Positions 6,527 through 7,574 of a DNA stretch of 7,574 bases are shown piece after piece (the stretch's first letter is position 1; every line of letters begins with the position of its first letter). The position numbers and the translations under genes were made by a program. The notes beneath the pieces are model-generated. The model did not search any database. It was not told where the DNA came from and saw nothing but the letters and a program-made list of their open reading frames with translations. Source of the DNA: Candidatus Sulfotelmatobacter sp. (GTDB lineage: Bacteria; Acidobacteriota; Terriglobia; Terriglobales; Acidobacteriaceae); NCBI GenBank assembly GCA_030037575.1, contig JASHRB010000083.1, positions 1-7,574 on the forward strand, written 5' to 3'.

Positions 6527-7574
6527 ATGCATCTGTCATCGTTTCTGGTCTGCGCCGACCAGGCCTCGGCGCAAATTCTCCGCAGCGTACTGGAGGAGCT
6601 GAATATCCGGGTTGAGTTGTGCACCGATGCGGTGCGGGCGGGGGTGCGTCTGGCGCAAGACCACTTTGACATGCTGATCGTCGACTGCGAAAAACAGTCG
6701 GATGTCATGAATCTGCTGCACGAGAGCTATTCATCACGGGGTTCGGGAGCAACGCTGGCAGTGGTGGTGGCAAGCGGGCAGGAAAAAATTCGGGAGATGT
6801 TTACCCTGGGAGTGAACTTCGTGCTGTACAAGCCAATTTCGCGGGAGCGCGCCATGAGTACTTTGCTGGCCGCGCAAACTGTTCTCTACCGCGATAAGCG
6901 CCGCAAAACGCGGGTGTCGGTGCATACTCAGGCAACCATTGACTACGCGGGCGCTGAGCAGTCGAAAGCAACGCTGGTGGATGTGGCGGAGGACGGCATG
7001 GCGGTGAACTTCGGCCAACACCTGCCGCCCACCTGCAAAGTCTATTTTCAATTTCAACTGCCCGGGCAGCCGAAAACGATACGGCTTTCCGGGCTGGTAA
7101 TCTGGCAGGACTGGAGTGGGCGCGCAGGCGTACAGTTCGTGGATGTTCCGCAGTCTTCGCGGCGGCTGCTCGACGAATGGCTGCGAAAACATTTGAGCGA
7201 AACTACGAAGAAAGATGAGGCCGGCGCGGCGCAGGCAACGGATTCTGCGGAAAAAAATAGCCAAGTGATTCCGGCCAACTGGGCCGGAGAAAAGCCGGAA
7301 TCGAAAGAACGCGACAGGGAAGCGGTGGCTCGATTGCGCTCGGAACCGGGCAATCGGCGCGGTCAGACGCGCTACGCCTGCCGGCTCGGAGCCGAGGTTT
7401 ATAAGCGTGGCAGTTCTGTGCGCAACTACTGCCACCTGAGTGACCTAAGCCCGGGCGGCTGCTATTTGGAGATGCCGGTGGCCTTTCCGACCGGAACGCC
7501 GGTCGAGATAACCGTTCGCACGCACGATATGAAGCTGCGCCTGAGCGGAGAAGTGAGAGCTTCCCACGTCGGTT
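6527..7574 (+). CDS. Receiver-like domain with two PilZ domains (partial, runs off the right edge)
   Basis: The frame is open from ATG 6527 to the window end (349 codons, no stop). Residues 1-120 read as a response-regulator receiver fold: beta strand FLVCAD at 6-11, LIVD53 as the phospho-acceptor strand, VVVAS at 79-83, and K102-P103. The acidic pocket is reduced: only D11 is seen where a pair is usual. PilZ domain 1 spans about 122-220 with R125xxxR129 and D152VAEDG157 (Ala in place of the usual Ser). A charged linker (about 224-275) precedes PilZ domain 2, with R278xxxR282 and canonical D306xSxxG311. PilZ domains bind c-di-GMP through these two motifs. The protein is predicted cytosolic, with no membrane segment in the visible part. 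GTG codons at 6491 and 6506 are in frame but would add non-receiver residues. It is divergent from the pilin operon, suggesting a second-messenger link to pilus function. Domain calls are firm; target and partner are unknown. Confidence 0.85.
   Translation, partial: MHLSSFLVCADQASAQILRSVLEELNIRVELCTDAVRAGVRLAQDHFDMLIVDCEKQSDVMNLLHESYSSRGSGATLAVVVASGQEKIREMFTLGVNFVLYKPISRERAMSTLLAAQTVLYRDKRRKTRVSVHTQATIDYAGAEQSKATLVDVAEDGMAVNFGQHLPPTCKVYFQFQLPGQPKTIRLSGLVIWQDWSGRAGVQFVDVPQSSRRLLDEWLRKHLSETTKKDEAGAAQATDSAEKNSQVIPANWAGEKPESKERDREAVARLRSEPGNRRGQTRYACRLGAEVYKRGSSVRNYCHLSDLSPGGCYLEMPVAFPTGTPVEITVRTHDMKLRLSGEVRASHVG

Noticed and set aside
6252..6539. Minus-strand open frame of 95 codons upstream of the first pilin gene
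   Set aside because: No ribosome site or recognisable motif; it covers the candidate promoters and dyads and overlaps the start of the divergent gene.
6406..6615. Plus-strand open frame of 69 codons
   Set aside because: Overlaps the receiver-PilZ start in another frame, has no ribosome site and no recognisable motif.
6734..7435. Minus-strand open frame of 233 codons opposite the receiver-PilZ gene
   Set aside because: The plus strand shows clear receiver and PilZ motifs over the same bases; the reverse frame is Arg/His/Pro-rich with no recognisable motif.
1..7574. CRISPR arrays, tRNA or rRNA genes, insertion sequences, phage attachment sites
   Set aside because: No regularly spaced repeats, tRNA-like folds, rRNA stretches or transposase motifs were seen on either strand.

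Overview
This 7.6-kb window looks like the chromosome of a Gram-negative bacterium, most plausibly an acidobacterium. That assignment is an inference from a moderately GC-rich composition, a minor-pilin operon ending in a very large PilX-like protein, a receiver-PilZ-PilZ protein next to it, and the relic of an arylsulfotransferase-family gene. No rRNA or tRNA gene is present to confirm the taxon.

Layout. From right to left on the minus strand lies a compact operon of four type IV pilus minor-pilin genes: a GspH/FimT-type pseudopilin (5563-6213), a PilV-type pilin (4955-5566), a PilW-type pilin (3760-4950) and a 1041-residue PilX-type protein (596-3721). The order matches the fimT/fimU-pilV-pilW-pilX order of classical minor-pilin operons. 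All four carry an N-terminal prepilin signal (short basic leader, Gly|Phe cleavage site, hydrophobic stem). The first three keep Glu at mature position 5 and PilX does not, as is usual for PilX and GspK tip proteins. Junctions are tight: a stop/start overlap, then a 4-nt gap, then a 38-nt gap carrying the only strong Shine-Dalgarno. A long hairpin (543-575) follows the last gene, and neither pilY1 nor pilE follows pilX in the window.

Beyond the hairpin, positions 1 to about 422 on the minus strand carry a degraded arylsulfotransferase-like coding sequence. Its recognisable motifs lie in two alternating frames with in-frame stops, and it runs off the left edge.

The 313-bp region 6214-6526 separates the pilus operon from a divergent plus-strand gene. 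It contains a good sigma70-like promoter for the pilus operon, a weaker candidate for the divergent gene (possibly leaderless), three short inverted repeats, and an identical 10-mer at both candidate -10 boxes in mirror orientation.

The divergent gene (6527 to beyond 7574) encodes a receiver-like domain followed by two PilZ domains, the usual c-di-GMP-binding module. Taken together, the window pairs a pilus priming/tip operon with a candidate c-di-GMP-responsive regulator. The regulatory link is inferred from position and domain content only.
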